NCBI GenBank assembly: GCA_029204225.1 | Contig: CM055097.1 | Location: 70,870,252-70,934,251 of the forward strand | DNA from: Diphasiastrum complanatum | Taxonomy: Eukaryota; Streptophyta; Lycopodiopsida; Lycopodiales; Lycopodiaceae | Length of the DNA stretch: 64,000 nt | Direction of reading: 5' to 3' | Shown: piece after piece, positions 50,242 through 62,612 of the stretch | Numbering within the stretch: the first letter of the stretch is position 1 | Layout: each line of letters begins with the position of its first letter | Program-made: the position numbers and the translations under genes | Notes under the pieces: model-generated | The model's input: the letters and a program-made list of their open reading frames with translations, nothing else | What the model was told of the DNA's origin: nothing | Databases searched by the model: none

Positions 50242-51545
50242 ATGTTGGCACCGTTGCCGGGGAGTACGCCAACTTTTCAGTTTGCAGCATGTTTGTTGGA
50301 TGGTTAGCTTGCATTAGGCATCTTGTCGTGGCATGAATAGTGTTAGATCTGCATTTAGGGTTAGTTTGGGAGTGATTTTGTTTGATTTGAGTGGATTTGC
50401 TTGTTTGAAATCTAATTTGATTGTAGAATAGGGAAAGCTATTCAGATTACCAATCTTAAGATCCATTTGGATTTGAGGTATCAGAAAAAACAACAAAAAT
50501 TGGCCAAATATGTCAGATTTTGGTCAAAAAGAGGCAAAAATCGTCATTAGAGCTGATAACTTTTTGCCCCCTTTCAAGAAACCTTCGCCAAGTTGCAGAC
50601 CTTTGGTTTTGATCACAAAACCTTCAATTTGAAGGGCAAACAATCCTTCCCAGCAAATTTCCAAAAACATCAGAAAAACCGTCAAAAAACACCAAAATAT
50701 CACCAAAACCTTAAAAATACAGAAAAAGAACTTTCACCCGTTTCACTGTGCATAGGTGTGATTCAGATCTATCTACTACCAGGTCGGCGAAGAATAATAC
50801 CAAAAATAGAAGGTTTTTCAGAGGATCAGCTGTCATATTGCCATATTTTTGTCAAAAAAATCACTTTTTTGCAAAAATACCAGTATTACTCTTGATCCTT
50901 GGCCAAAATCGTCGTCGAGATTCCAGAACATTCTATTTATAATAAAATACTATTTTTGAGTTCGACAAAGATGCTTCTTGTCTAGATCATAGAAAATCTT
51001 GATTTTTACCCTCGCCAAACTATAGAAACTATGTTTATTTGTGTCAGAAACCTTCGTCGGGTTTATCCTCGTTTTATCAGATCTTGCATCTGAGAGTTCG
51101 GCAAAGGTTCTTTCCATAAAAATTGTCAAAAAAGTTGATCAGAGAGTTTTTTTTTTCTTCTAAAATAGTACAGTTGAACCTTCGCTGAGCCAATCTTCGC
51201 CAATACTATTTTTAGGTTTTGATTTTCCAGATCAAGTCTCTGTCAAATTTGGATCAAATCTGATACATTCTGATTTGGATTCTAAGAAATTTGTCATTTT
51301 TGAGATGTATCGATTGATTGAAGTTCGAAATCGTTTTCACTATATAGCCATCAGATTCTTGAAAAGTGAAATAGATCTAGTAGATATTATCTGAGATAAT
51401 TTTGATTGAAAACTCTAGATCCAATCTTATTGTCTGCTTGATTTGAACTTTTTAAGATGGCGGCCCCTAGAGCTGCTCCTGGAGGTGCTCCTTAGTAAGT
51501 CAATCCAATCATTGTTAGAAGAGCACCCCATTTAGATCTACCCAA
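50242..51545 (+). mobile_element. Gypsy copy D leader and gag start
   Basis: The primer-binding site TGGCACCGTTGCCGGGGA (50246-50263) matches the tRNA-Asp 3' end with one change. The leader carries AACCTTC or its complement exactly at 50580, 50619, 50809, 51049 and 51177. Gag starts at ATG 51464 (MAAPRAAPGGAP), hits TAG, and continues briefly (NPIIVRRAPHLDL) before similarity to copy B stops at about 51545. Confidence 0.82.
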
Positions 51546-52300
51546 ATAACGACCGTGATTTCTATCACTAACGTTTTGTTCATTTCTGATAGGCGCAGTC
51601 ATGCTTAGGGAAAGAGTAATATAGCTCATTCCGCTACCCACAAACACTTTCTGTTCAAGTTTGTTTCTCGTTCAAGTTTTGAGTTCTCATCTTTTTCGTG
51701 TTCATTTTCTGTTCGAGCTATTTTTATTTCTCACACATGACACACCCTCTTTCTCCAACACTTATATCCAAAACAGATGCTCGACTAAAGGACTCTTAGA
51801 AAAAACACCTTATGAGATTTGGACAGACTCCAAACTTTCATTATCGAACCTCAATTTTTTTGGATGCATTGCCTAACCCTAAACTACAAGAGATTAGAAA
51901 GAAGTTGGACTTTCATAGTATCAAATCCATTTTCATTGTATATACTACTTCAGATAAAACTTATAAGTTGTATGATTCCATTGAATCGAAGATATTCACT
52001 AGTCGAGATATCATCTTTATCGAGGATCAATTTATCAACCTCAAAGGCAAGGGCAAAGCTCAGACAGTTGAATTATCAAATACTATTATTTTTTACTCGA
52101 CTATTTCTATCGAAGGTTTGAATGTGTCAACTTCAGTTGAATAACTTATCAATAGCAAATTAGAAGGAGATGTTGTCGCTCAATAACCATAGAACCAAAG
52201 AAATGATTATCAACCTCATTTGTCTCTCATAAGATTGACAAGAGATCACAAACCACCTAACATGTATATTAACAAGGACTGGTTGCTGGGCAGCAACAAC
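51546..52300 (+). mobile_element. Copia integrase C-terminal fragment (copy L)
   Basis: From about 51790 the plus strand encodes LEKTPYEIWTDSKLSLSNL and FGCIA, then, after a frameshift, SDKTYKLYDSIESKIFTSRD, the conserved end of copia integrase. It decays after about 52150. The part from 51546 to 51790 has no clear identity. Confidence 0.75.
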
Positions 52301-52360
52301 GTCTTCGTCTGATTCGTTGTCACGAAGTGGGTCGACAATAGATACGCCTGAGCCAGAAGT

Positions 52361-52560
52361 TCAGACAGTCATGTCAATGGCAGGTGATGAAGTCTCTCTT
52401 GGAGCAATATCCTTGCCTTTGATCCTCGATAAAAACTGTATCCTGGCTATACAAGGTCTGATGGTATCAGGATCATATAGCGTGTATGTATTATTAGATG
52501 AAGTATATCCGATCAGGATGGTTTTGAGACCTTGGAAGTCCAATTGAGATATTCATTTAA
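52361..52560 (-). mobile_element. Copia integrase C-terminal fragment, minus strand
   Basis: The minus frame reads ILIGYTSSNNTYTLYDPDT, the same conserved region as in copies K and L, in opposite orientation to the piece just before it. Only about 60 codons survive, followed by a stop near 52361. Confidence 0.6.
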
Positions 52561-54735
<2,175 letters not shown>

Positions 54736-55059
54736 TGTATTTTGAAAACCTCACAAACAAACATACCAATAACAATCTTGGAAGACTTCAACATTGACAT
54801 GTTTTCTTCAAACAAGTATACACACCAGCTCAAAACAATAGTGAAGCAATACAATCTCCAACATATAATCGCAACACCCACAAAAATATACGAAAGCCAA
54901 CTAGACCATATTTGGACAAATTCGTGTAATTCAAAATGTTTACATGGAGTAACTTATTGCTATTGGAGTGCCCATTATCCCATAATATTATTTACACAGT
55001 CTAATATACGAATCTTGACACACAAAAATACCCAAAACTGCACTTGTGTAAATGCATGA
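54736..55059 (+). pseudogene. EEP endonuclease fragment of a transposon
   Basis: The plus frame encodes ITILEDFNIDMFSSN, PTKIYESQLDHIWTN and YCYWSAHYPIILF. These match the C-terminal half of an exonuclease/endonuclease/phosphatase domain (GDFNxD, then IDHIxTN, then SDHxPI). The catalytic SDH has become SAH and GDFN has become EDFN, so it is inactive. Such domains occur in LINE retrotransposons and in endonuclease-bearing Helitron relatives (Helentrons). The wording resembles the animal-type Helentron or LINE forms more than plant L1 elements, but that rests on memory of the families. No RT or helicase is next to it. Confidence 0.65.
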
Positions 55060-55492
55060 AAATAAATAACCATTGCTTTGCTCTCTATAAGTGCACGACC
55101 CAGTCGTGGCCCGCAACCATGATCCCACCAGGACCAACTAGGACCTGTAAGCTCAAGGTCAAGTGACCAGGGTTACGACCCCATGACCAGTCTCAACAAA
55201 GGGCACCCACCATCATGCAAGTTGTGTCACAATCATCGCATAGTGCAGCGGCGCTGCAAGTATGTGTAACTGTCGAGCCGCTGACAAGCTCACTTGTGGT
55301 TATACAAGCCGAGGCTAGGTTAGTCATCAGTTGACCGGAGTGGGCAGTCGTTCCGCTACCAACGGGGGTGGTAACCAATAGGCTCCAGTGGGTGCTATTC
55401 AGTAGTTCATGCACTTATGGATTCAAGGGGCCTAGCCAGCCATGCATGGATGCTATGTGCCTTGGAACTAGAATAGCAGGTATGAGCTATAA
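55060..55492. other. Intergenic, nothing recognised
   Basis: GC-richer than the surroundings, with repeated GTGACC/TGACCAG words. No ORF or RNA gene is supported. Confidence 0.35.
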
Positions 55493-55610
55493 GGGTTACC
55501 TAAGGATGCTTCTTGGTTTCCAAGGGGAGGCTCGAACCTGGGACCAAAGAAACTTTGGATGCCAAGCTAACCAGTTGAGCCAACCCCGTTGGGTGGGTTA
55601 CCTAAGGATG
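55493..55610 (-). mobile_element. tRNA-derived mini-SINE with 16-bp target duplication
   Basis: An 86-bp insert (55509-55594) is flanked by the exact 16-bp repeat GGGTTACCTAAGGATG (55493-55508 and 55595-55610). On the minus strand the insert reads as a tRNA-like unit with an A box (TGGCTCAACTGG) and a B box (GGTTCGAGCC) at normal spacing, the internal RNA polymerase III promoter. This is the head of a SINE or a retroposed tRNA-related RNA; the 3' tail is short and A-rich (GGAAACCAAGAAG). Confidence 0.8.
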
Positions 55611-56122
55611 GGATGAGATTCATTTTAAACTACAGCTTTGGGTGTTTTGAGGAGATTAGGGTTGGGGAGTGTAACAATTGGTCTCAAAGCTAAGGAAGAA
55701 CTCGTTCTAGAAAGAGAGGTCGTTCTAGAGAGAGAAAGTGCCCAAAATCAGCAAACTTTCGCCTTTTCTTAGGAAGATTTTGGTAGGGAGATTGAAGGAG
55801 ACATCTATTGGGGATGGATTACCTTTCAAGCAGGAGACTGGTGGTAGATTAGGCAAAAACAGCTTCAGAATAGGGCTGAAAATTTTCAGCTTTAAGATTT
55901 TGCAAAGTTTCTGAGAAAAATTTGTCATAGCTTCTTCTACGCTTGGCAGATTTCATTCAGATTTTAGCAAGCCTATTTTTTGATGCTACCTAGATTACTT
56001 CTTTTTGTCTTGAGCAAACTTCTTTTTTCTTAACTCAAAAGCAAAATGGCCAACTTTACTACAGTAGTTACAATTAGCATTCCGTTTGGTTTAGACTTGG
56101 GAAAGTTATTCTTGTTTGATCC
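55611..56122. other. Upstream region of the PRAI gene
   Basis: No clear TATA box. It contains GAGAGAGAAAG near 55715-55740 and T-rich tracts near 56000-56030. Presumed promoter or 5' untranslated region by position only. Confidence 0.3.
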
Positions 56123-59100
56123 ATGGAGGCAGCATCAGGCGTGCTACAACACATTTTCTCAGAGTTATTGCCAACCTTTTGGAGATGCCACACAATCCGG
56201 TGCAAGCCGTCGCTCCAGTTTCTCACAACACAGTTTCCTCACGTTTTCCCGGTACTACTTAATCCATTTATGCTCTCTCCTAAGAGCTTCCTTGGTAACT
56301 TCAGATCATAACTCATTTTTCCTGCTTGTTGCAAGCTTCTTAGAGAATGTCTTGTGAATACATCAATTTTTTCTGTCAGATCAAAAAGATGTAGAAAGTC
56401 AGTGAGTTATCTCAGATCAGCGGTGGCTTCTTTACAAGATAGTGTCTCAAGGTTGTCGAAGGCTAATGAGGGTTTGTTGACAATACATTCGTCGGCTGAT
56501 TCATACCCTTTGAATGAGCTGCCAATAGTGAAAATTTGCGGAATAACTAATCCAAACGATGCAGCCATTGCTGCAGAGGCAGGGGCGACTTATATCGGTA
56601 TGATTCTGTACCCTAAATCCAAGAGATCAGTGTCTTTGCATGTTGCAAAGCAGATTGCTAGGGCTGCTAGAGAAGGTGGTGCAGAGCCCGTTGGAGTCTT
56701 TGTTGATGAGGATGCAACAACAATCCAAGCTTGGTGTGATGCTGTTGGCGTTTCTGTTGCACAGGTATGTGCTTGCATTGGCTAGTCTATCATGGTTATT
56801 GTATTTGTCTACTGGTATTGCATGGACTATGTCGTCTGTAATTCACCTAAGTTGGTAAAATATTCAACTAGAAAGGGTTTCTATCTCCTATTGCAGTTGC
56901 TTGGATTTTGAACCAAACAGATAGTTGGGTCTTTGTGGCAGTTTGTGGTTATAACCATAGTTGCACTGTGTTTCTAGAAACGCTTTCAGAAACACGTTTC
57001 TGGATTTTGGTAGCGTTTCTGAGAAACATGTTTCTTCTTTTTCTTTTTTTGTTTTTTTTGTGCCCAATATGGGTATCATATGAAAGCTCTAATTAAGGGC
57101 ATTACATCTGTATAGGTTGCCAAATGTTTCGGGTACAGGATGGTCCAGTTCAGGTGCATTAACTCCTAGATTTACGCTTTAGCTCCTTTAATATAAAAAT
57201 TTTAAAAAAAATTAGAATGTCCCACTACCTACCCGTCATGATCCCTCTTGCCCAGTCCTAATTTGTTCCCATTGCTAAAAGGCCAATTATTTGCCCTCTA
57301 GAAGCTTTATTGAGGATTATTCACAATACCATTTTTTTTTTTGCCTTGTCCCTATTTTATCTCATTGCCTTGAAGGCTTGAACTTAGCAAACTCATTTAA
57401 AATTTGGCAAAATCTCTAAATAGCATTTTGGACACTAGATCAAAATCATTATACCCATTGTAACATCATAACTAAATGGCCCCCATTGTAAAAAAAAAAA
57501 AAAATTATTTTATGTTTTTTTTTTCAACACGTTTCTATGCCAGAAACGCGTTTGCCCAAAAACACGTTTTTGTTCAACTATAACTTGTTTGTGAGATTTA
57601 CAGATCCAGTTTATGAAACATCCGCCTTTTCTTGCAAGTCCTCATCCACCTCTTGTCCTTTTGCTGCTTTACAATTGAGAGAACATATGATAGTGAGGGT
57701 ATTTTTAACTAGAAAAATACTTGATCATTGAAAAGTAGGATTATTTTGCAGACATACTAAGTTAGGTCTGAATACTGTTGTTTTGAAGTTATGATTCATT
57801 GTTTTTCCTGTAATGGGGTGCTTGTACAACATGACTATAGGGGCCCTCAATTGCATGTGTAGAAGTGTCAACTTTTTTATTTTCACTAGTTTTTAGGATT
57901 TCATCTTTTTATTGTTAGTTCTCTCCCTTTATTAGATCTAGCACAGTCATCAAGCTATTTTTTGAGGAGTGTGAAGATTATGCAAAATGTAGCTTGATAG
58001 TTTTACATTTTTATGTACATATCTCAATCACACGTGTGTGGAGCATGTTCCACGTGTGAATAGTAGGCCTAATTGCATTAGATCATTTATGTCATAAATT
58101 AGCTTGTTTCATAAAGCAATGTGAAAGTAGGCAAAAGCTAGTCAAGTACAAGCATGCCAAGTGTCATCATGGGGTACCTACATCTACTACTTTATTGTAT
58201 ATATCTTTATGATGATTAGGCATAGGCAAAAAGACATCCATCTCACGTCTTATAAGGTGTTGACACATTTGTATAGACCAAATTGACCAAGAAATAAAGG
58301 CTATCCAGTCTTCCATTCTTTTTGTTTGAAACGTATTTTGAATATTAGAGCTTATTACTCTAACTGATGAAATATGAGTGCAGGTATCATTACCTGAAGA
58401 CAAGAAATGAAATTGTAGATCAATGCTAACAGTTTGATATGCAGGTTAGAATCTAATGATGAACCATTATATGGTATGACTCCTAACCTTTTCTTAAGGG
58501 TATGTGCAGGTATTAAGAAGAGTACTTGAAGAATGAATCTAAAGAAGCTTCTTAAAGCTTAAAGACGGTACCTGAAGAAGGCTCAATTGAGTCTATAAAG
58601 ACTGGGAGAAGAAACCAAAGAAATGATCACCCTTTGTGTCACTCTGCACTATGATTGGGGATGGGCAACCCCTAGAAAAAAGGGCCTAGGAATTGATGAA
58701 AATTATGCAAGGTAAGATGGACATATACAAAGCCTTTCCCAAGTCATGAAAAACACTTGGGTGAATCCCAATGTTGTAAACAAAGAAATATTCAACTTGA
58801 AAGTGGCTTACATTAAATGTTAAGCTACCTACCTTCCATCCTTATCAATATGTAACTTACCTACTTTTCCACATGGCTTGTAAGCCATGAGACACCTAGG
58901 AAAATGCGCCCTCCTACTCCACCCCTTTTGCTTTAACTAATTGATAAACACTCTCTCACACCTATAAACCTCACCCTCTCACTTTACTTATCCTAGAGTC
59001 TCCCTTACACTTCTCACACTCATTTTGGACACCTCAGCCACTCCCTAAAGGCTACACATTCCCTATAAAAGTAGTAACTCGCCCCTCTCTCTCATTATTC

Positions 59101-62100
59101 ATCTCCCATTCATCTTTGCTTTGCCTCTTGCTTTTGCTTTTATGTGTGTAGGTGCTTGGAAGAAAGCTTGGAGCTATGGCTTGAGGAGGATCTATCAAGC
59201 TTGGGTTGGAACTATTTACACACACACTCTTTCTCTTACCTCTTTCATCTCTCTCTCTCCCTCTCTCTTTTCTAAAATTTTCACACCATCCATAAGACTG
59301 ATGGCCATGCATGTCACACCATCCATGACTTGATGGCCATGCATGACACAACATCCATAACTTGATTGCTTTGCATGTCACACCAACTATGACTTGATGG
59401 TTTTGCATGTCACATCATCCATAACTTAATGGTCATGCATGTTTGATCTGGGAGTTGCATGTCTGATTGGAATTTGCATGTCTGATTTGAGAGCTTGCAT
59501 GTCTGATTTGGGAACTCGCATGTATGATTTGAAGCTTGTATGTTGAAACTAGAGCTTGCATGTCATACCATCTCTAGCCTAATGACTTTTCATGTTGGAA
59601 TCGAAGCTTGCATGTCAGATTGGATTTATGCATGTCATGCCTCCTAATGTCGAATACCTATGCATGCTCGTTTCTTCATCAGTAAGCTTTTGCATGTCAT
59701 TAGAAACCACTTTTTTTGGTATAAGATTCTTTGATCCAAAATTTGTTAACTTCTGGTTGATGTAATGATCTAAGAATCCATCTTCCCAAAACCATTGTAT
59801 ATGTATTTGATCTTGCATAATTTGAAAGAAAATCCTTCGGGGGGGAAGGGGTTCCTCATCTTGACCCCTCAGCAAGTCTCTTGAATGATTTTGTGATTGA
59901 ATGTTAAATTTCTTCATTAAGTTTTGAGTTCTTTTACAAGTTCTATTCAACAGTGTTTTGTTGATTTGTTTTTTTTTAAGTCAACTTTTAAAGTCAGGAC
60001 TTTAGAATTAGTAGACCTTCACTTCAAGTTCACAACACATGTCCTAGATTGTAAGGATGTAAAATTGCAAGTGGTGCACCATAATCCAAAATCCTCATCC
60101 TATTGGCTTGTAATGTCCAATCATATTGAGAGGTGCAAATCATGGATTCAATCATGTTTGGACGTCATCACATACTTTATTGAGTAGGAACTCGAGCTAC
60201 CACTATATGGATATGAGCTCTCATTGCACTAAGAAAAAAACACTTTTGAGAGATAGAATGGTTTTTGTGTCCAAATCTCGTGTATTCTCTCTACCCGAGG
60301 GCTCTCGTTCTTTCTCTCTCTACCCGAGAGTAGGATGTTTTCCTCACTCTAAAATCTTGAGTAACACTTTTTTTTTTTCATGAATATGCATGAAACTTCA
60401 TCTTTGCTTATATCTCGAGCGGTGTTTAATTTCCTGCTTTCCATAATAGCCTTAAAGTTGCTGGACGCTTGGGCTTTTTCGGAAGCGGGCGGCCTGTGTG
60501 GTCAGTACTGGATCGTTTATTCAGGCAACGAAGCTCCCCTTCATCAAGCTACGAGCGTGTCCTTGACGGATGATTACTTTTTGTGTACAAGAGCTCTTGC
60601 CAATATCCAAATTTTGTTTGATAGCTTGCTAGAATCCGAGTTGATCAAGAGTGATTTGGTAGTGTGCAAACTCTCATGCATGTAGGTCATGGTAGAGTTC
60701 AAGGTCCTTAAATGCACATTTTTAACATCAGGTACAATTCAACGTCTCACATGTCTACTGGAATGACTCCTTTCTATGCATTGTATGGATGTGAACCGGT
60801 AAAATCAATTGACATGGAATTAGCAGACATAATAGTGGTAGCAATAGCATATGAGTGCAGAATATGCAGAACATTCTCATGGCGAATCAGGATCATATGC
60901 AAGAGGCTGAACAAAAGATGAAATATTATGCCGACAAGCTTTAGTCATTTCGTGAATTCCATGAAGGCGATTATGTGTATTTACTGTCACAACCTTATAG
61001 TCAATCAGTACTGAAGAAAACCCGAAGTGAGAAGTTATCTCCTTGATTTTATGGGCCATTTCAAATCATGACGTGTGGATGCTCAAACAGTGGCTGAAAC
61101 GGCACTAGTAAAAGAAGGGAATTTGGTAGTTGAACAAAGGCATTAGTTGGGTACCGTGATAAAGAGTTATAGAATGGAAAGCGAATACAACAATACCTAA
61201 TTAAATGGAAAGGGCTACCAACTGGAGACAATACATGGGAAGATCATTCCTATATAAAGAGGTGGCATGAAATCTTGGAAAACTGCCAAAGGTCTTATGG
61301 AGAGTGACATTTGACGTAAATCTATATGGTCTTCATTTTTGAGGACAAAGATGCTTAAGCAAGAGAAGTGTTTCGTAAAGCTATTTAATTAAGTGACCTA
61401 ATCAACCACGCCATATTTGTATTGGTGGGAATTGTAATAATGGTTGGAAGGCCCAAATTAAGGTAATAAGGCCCCAAATTCAATTTGAGGCACCAAGGAC
61501 CGCTATAAATAGAGGAGGTCGTGCTAATTTGGAGGCTATTCTTCTTTTGTCTAATTTGGATTCTATGGGTTTTTAAAGCTTTTTTTGGAGAGCTTTCTTG
61601 ATGGTATTTGTTGTTCAAGTGCATAAAATCACATGAGAACTTTGATCATGCTCTAGATTCAAGCCCTATGTCTTGAATGATCAATGATGATGAATAAATA
61701 TTTCCTACTTTGCCTAATTTTATGAAGTTTTGTTACATTTATCTAGTTTCTTGATTTCTTGAAGATTTTATTGGTTTCTTGTTTTTGCTATGCAAATTTG
61801 ATGTTTAAGAATGAATTAGATGTTTTAATACTAAGATTAGCACATGACATTGCTCTTGCATGCTAGTCCTTGGGCACAGATGAATCCATCATTCACTAGA
61901 CATTTAATGTGCGTATATTTATGCATGTAGGGAATGTAACCAATCTTTATAAGCTTTTGAAAATGATACATATATGCCATTTGAAGCTGAGTTAACTAGC
62001 AAGTAAGGTGATGGTAATTATTGTAGAGTGGCGATGCAGCTTCATGGGGATGGTGCACGAGCAGCGCTGTTCTGTCTTCCTATGTCACTGAAAGTAATAT

Positions 62101-62612
62101 ATGTGTTGCATGTGGATAAGCATGGCATTCTTCAGACGCACGTACCTGCTCAACAAGAATGTACATCAATTGATTGGATCTTGATTGACGGGTTGCAAGG
62201 GGGAAGGTATTATGTTGGGTTCTTGCATCTATATTTACGGTTCATTTTAAGTATAAGGAATATAGACCATATCGTTTTGTTCTATTTTGCAATCAAGCTG
62301 AAATTTTTACTTTGCACCTTTTCTCTTAAAAAGTTTTATGTGTTGATTCTGTCCACTTTTTTTGTTTATAGTGGTTCACAGTTTGATTGGACCACTTTCC
62401 AACCTCCGTTGGTGAAGAATAGCAGACATGGTTGGCTTCTTGCTGGTGGTCTGAAGCCAGAGAATGTGGCTACAGCTATTAGAACACTGAAACCTGATGG
62501 TGTAGATGTTTCTAGTGGAATTGCAGGTCAGGATGGATTAGCTAAAGACCGTGCTTGTATTAGATCTTTCATGGATGCAGTGAACCATTGCAAAAGTCTA
62601 TACACACTGTGA
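56123..62612 (+). CDS. PAI: Phosphoribosylanthranilate isomerase (tryptophan synthesis)
   Basis: Converts phosphoribosylanthranilate to CdRP, the third step of tryptophan synthesis, in plastids. Supported exons: about 56380-56764, 62040-62206, 62372-62612 (TGA). Introns 56765-62039 (5275 bp) and 62207-62371 (165 bp) have GT..AG ends and keep the frame. TIM-barrel marks: KICGITNP with catalytic Cys, GATYIGMILYPKSKR, GGAEPVGVFVDED, LHGDGA, WILIDGLQGGSG with catalytic Asp, GWLLAGGLKPENV and GVDVSSGI at the phosphate site. The core is complete. The 5' end is unresolved: the core exon has no in-frame ATG and is preceded by an acceptor (TTTTTTCTGTCAG, to 56379). An ATG at 56123 opens a Ser/Phe/Leu-rich, transit-peptide-like exon in the same frame, joined perhaps through CG/GTGCAAG (about 56202). 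Confidence 0.88.
56952..57589. mobile_element. Possible small inverted-repeat transposon in intron
   Basis: The left end (ATAGTTGCAC...GTGTTTCTAGAAACG) and the right end in reverse complement (ATAGTTGAAC...CGTGTTTTTGGG) share an imperfect terminal repeat. Many AGAAACG/CGTTTCT words cluster at both ends (56966-57030, 57530-57566). No ORF. Ends and target duplication are not established. Confidence 0.3.
58500..59260 (+). other. Promoter-like region inside PRAI intron
   Basis: CCTATAAAAG at about 59063 lies in CT-rich DNA resembling an LTR promoter, followed by a CTTTGCC/CTTTTGC-rich tract. No LTR termini or second copy were found, so this is only a candidate solo LTR. Confidence 0.25.
59285..59650. 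repeat. Two-part minisatellite in PRAI intron
   Basis: First five units of 32-33 bp (ACCATCCATAACTTGATGGC plus CATGCATGTCAC) start at 59285, 59318, 59350, 59382 and 59414. Then from about 59450 come shorter units of about 21-26 bp built on GCATGTCTGATTTGAGAGCTT. Both share GCATGTC. Confidence 0.8.
60708..61320 (+). mobile_element. Chromovirus (gypsy) integrase end and chromodomain
   Basis: The plus strand encodes the integrase C-terminal part (YNSTSHMSTGMTPFYALYG), then after frameshifts KYYADKL, FHEGDYVYL, a GPFQI motif (GPY/F domain) and a chromodomain (IKWKGLP, then DNTWEDHSYIKRW near 61195-61265). Chromodomain-bearing gypsy elements are chromoviruses, a lineage different from copies A-D. 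It lies inside the large PRAI intron in the gene's orientation, with multiple stops. Confidence 0.82.
61321..61700 (+). mobile_element. Putative 3' LTR of the chromovirus with TATA box
   Basis: Downstream of the chromodomain comes GAGGACAAAGATGCTTAAGC, the usual end of gypsy internal regions. TATAAATA lies at 61504-61511, as in an LTR promoter. LTR boundaries could not be fixed. Confidence 0.5.

Noticed and set aside
59052-59408. 118-codon minus ORF with repeated Cys/His/Trp
   Set aside because: The apparent motif is the translation of the 32-bp minisatellite.
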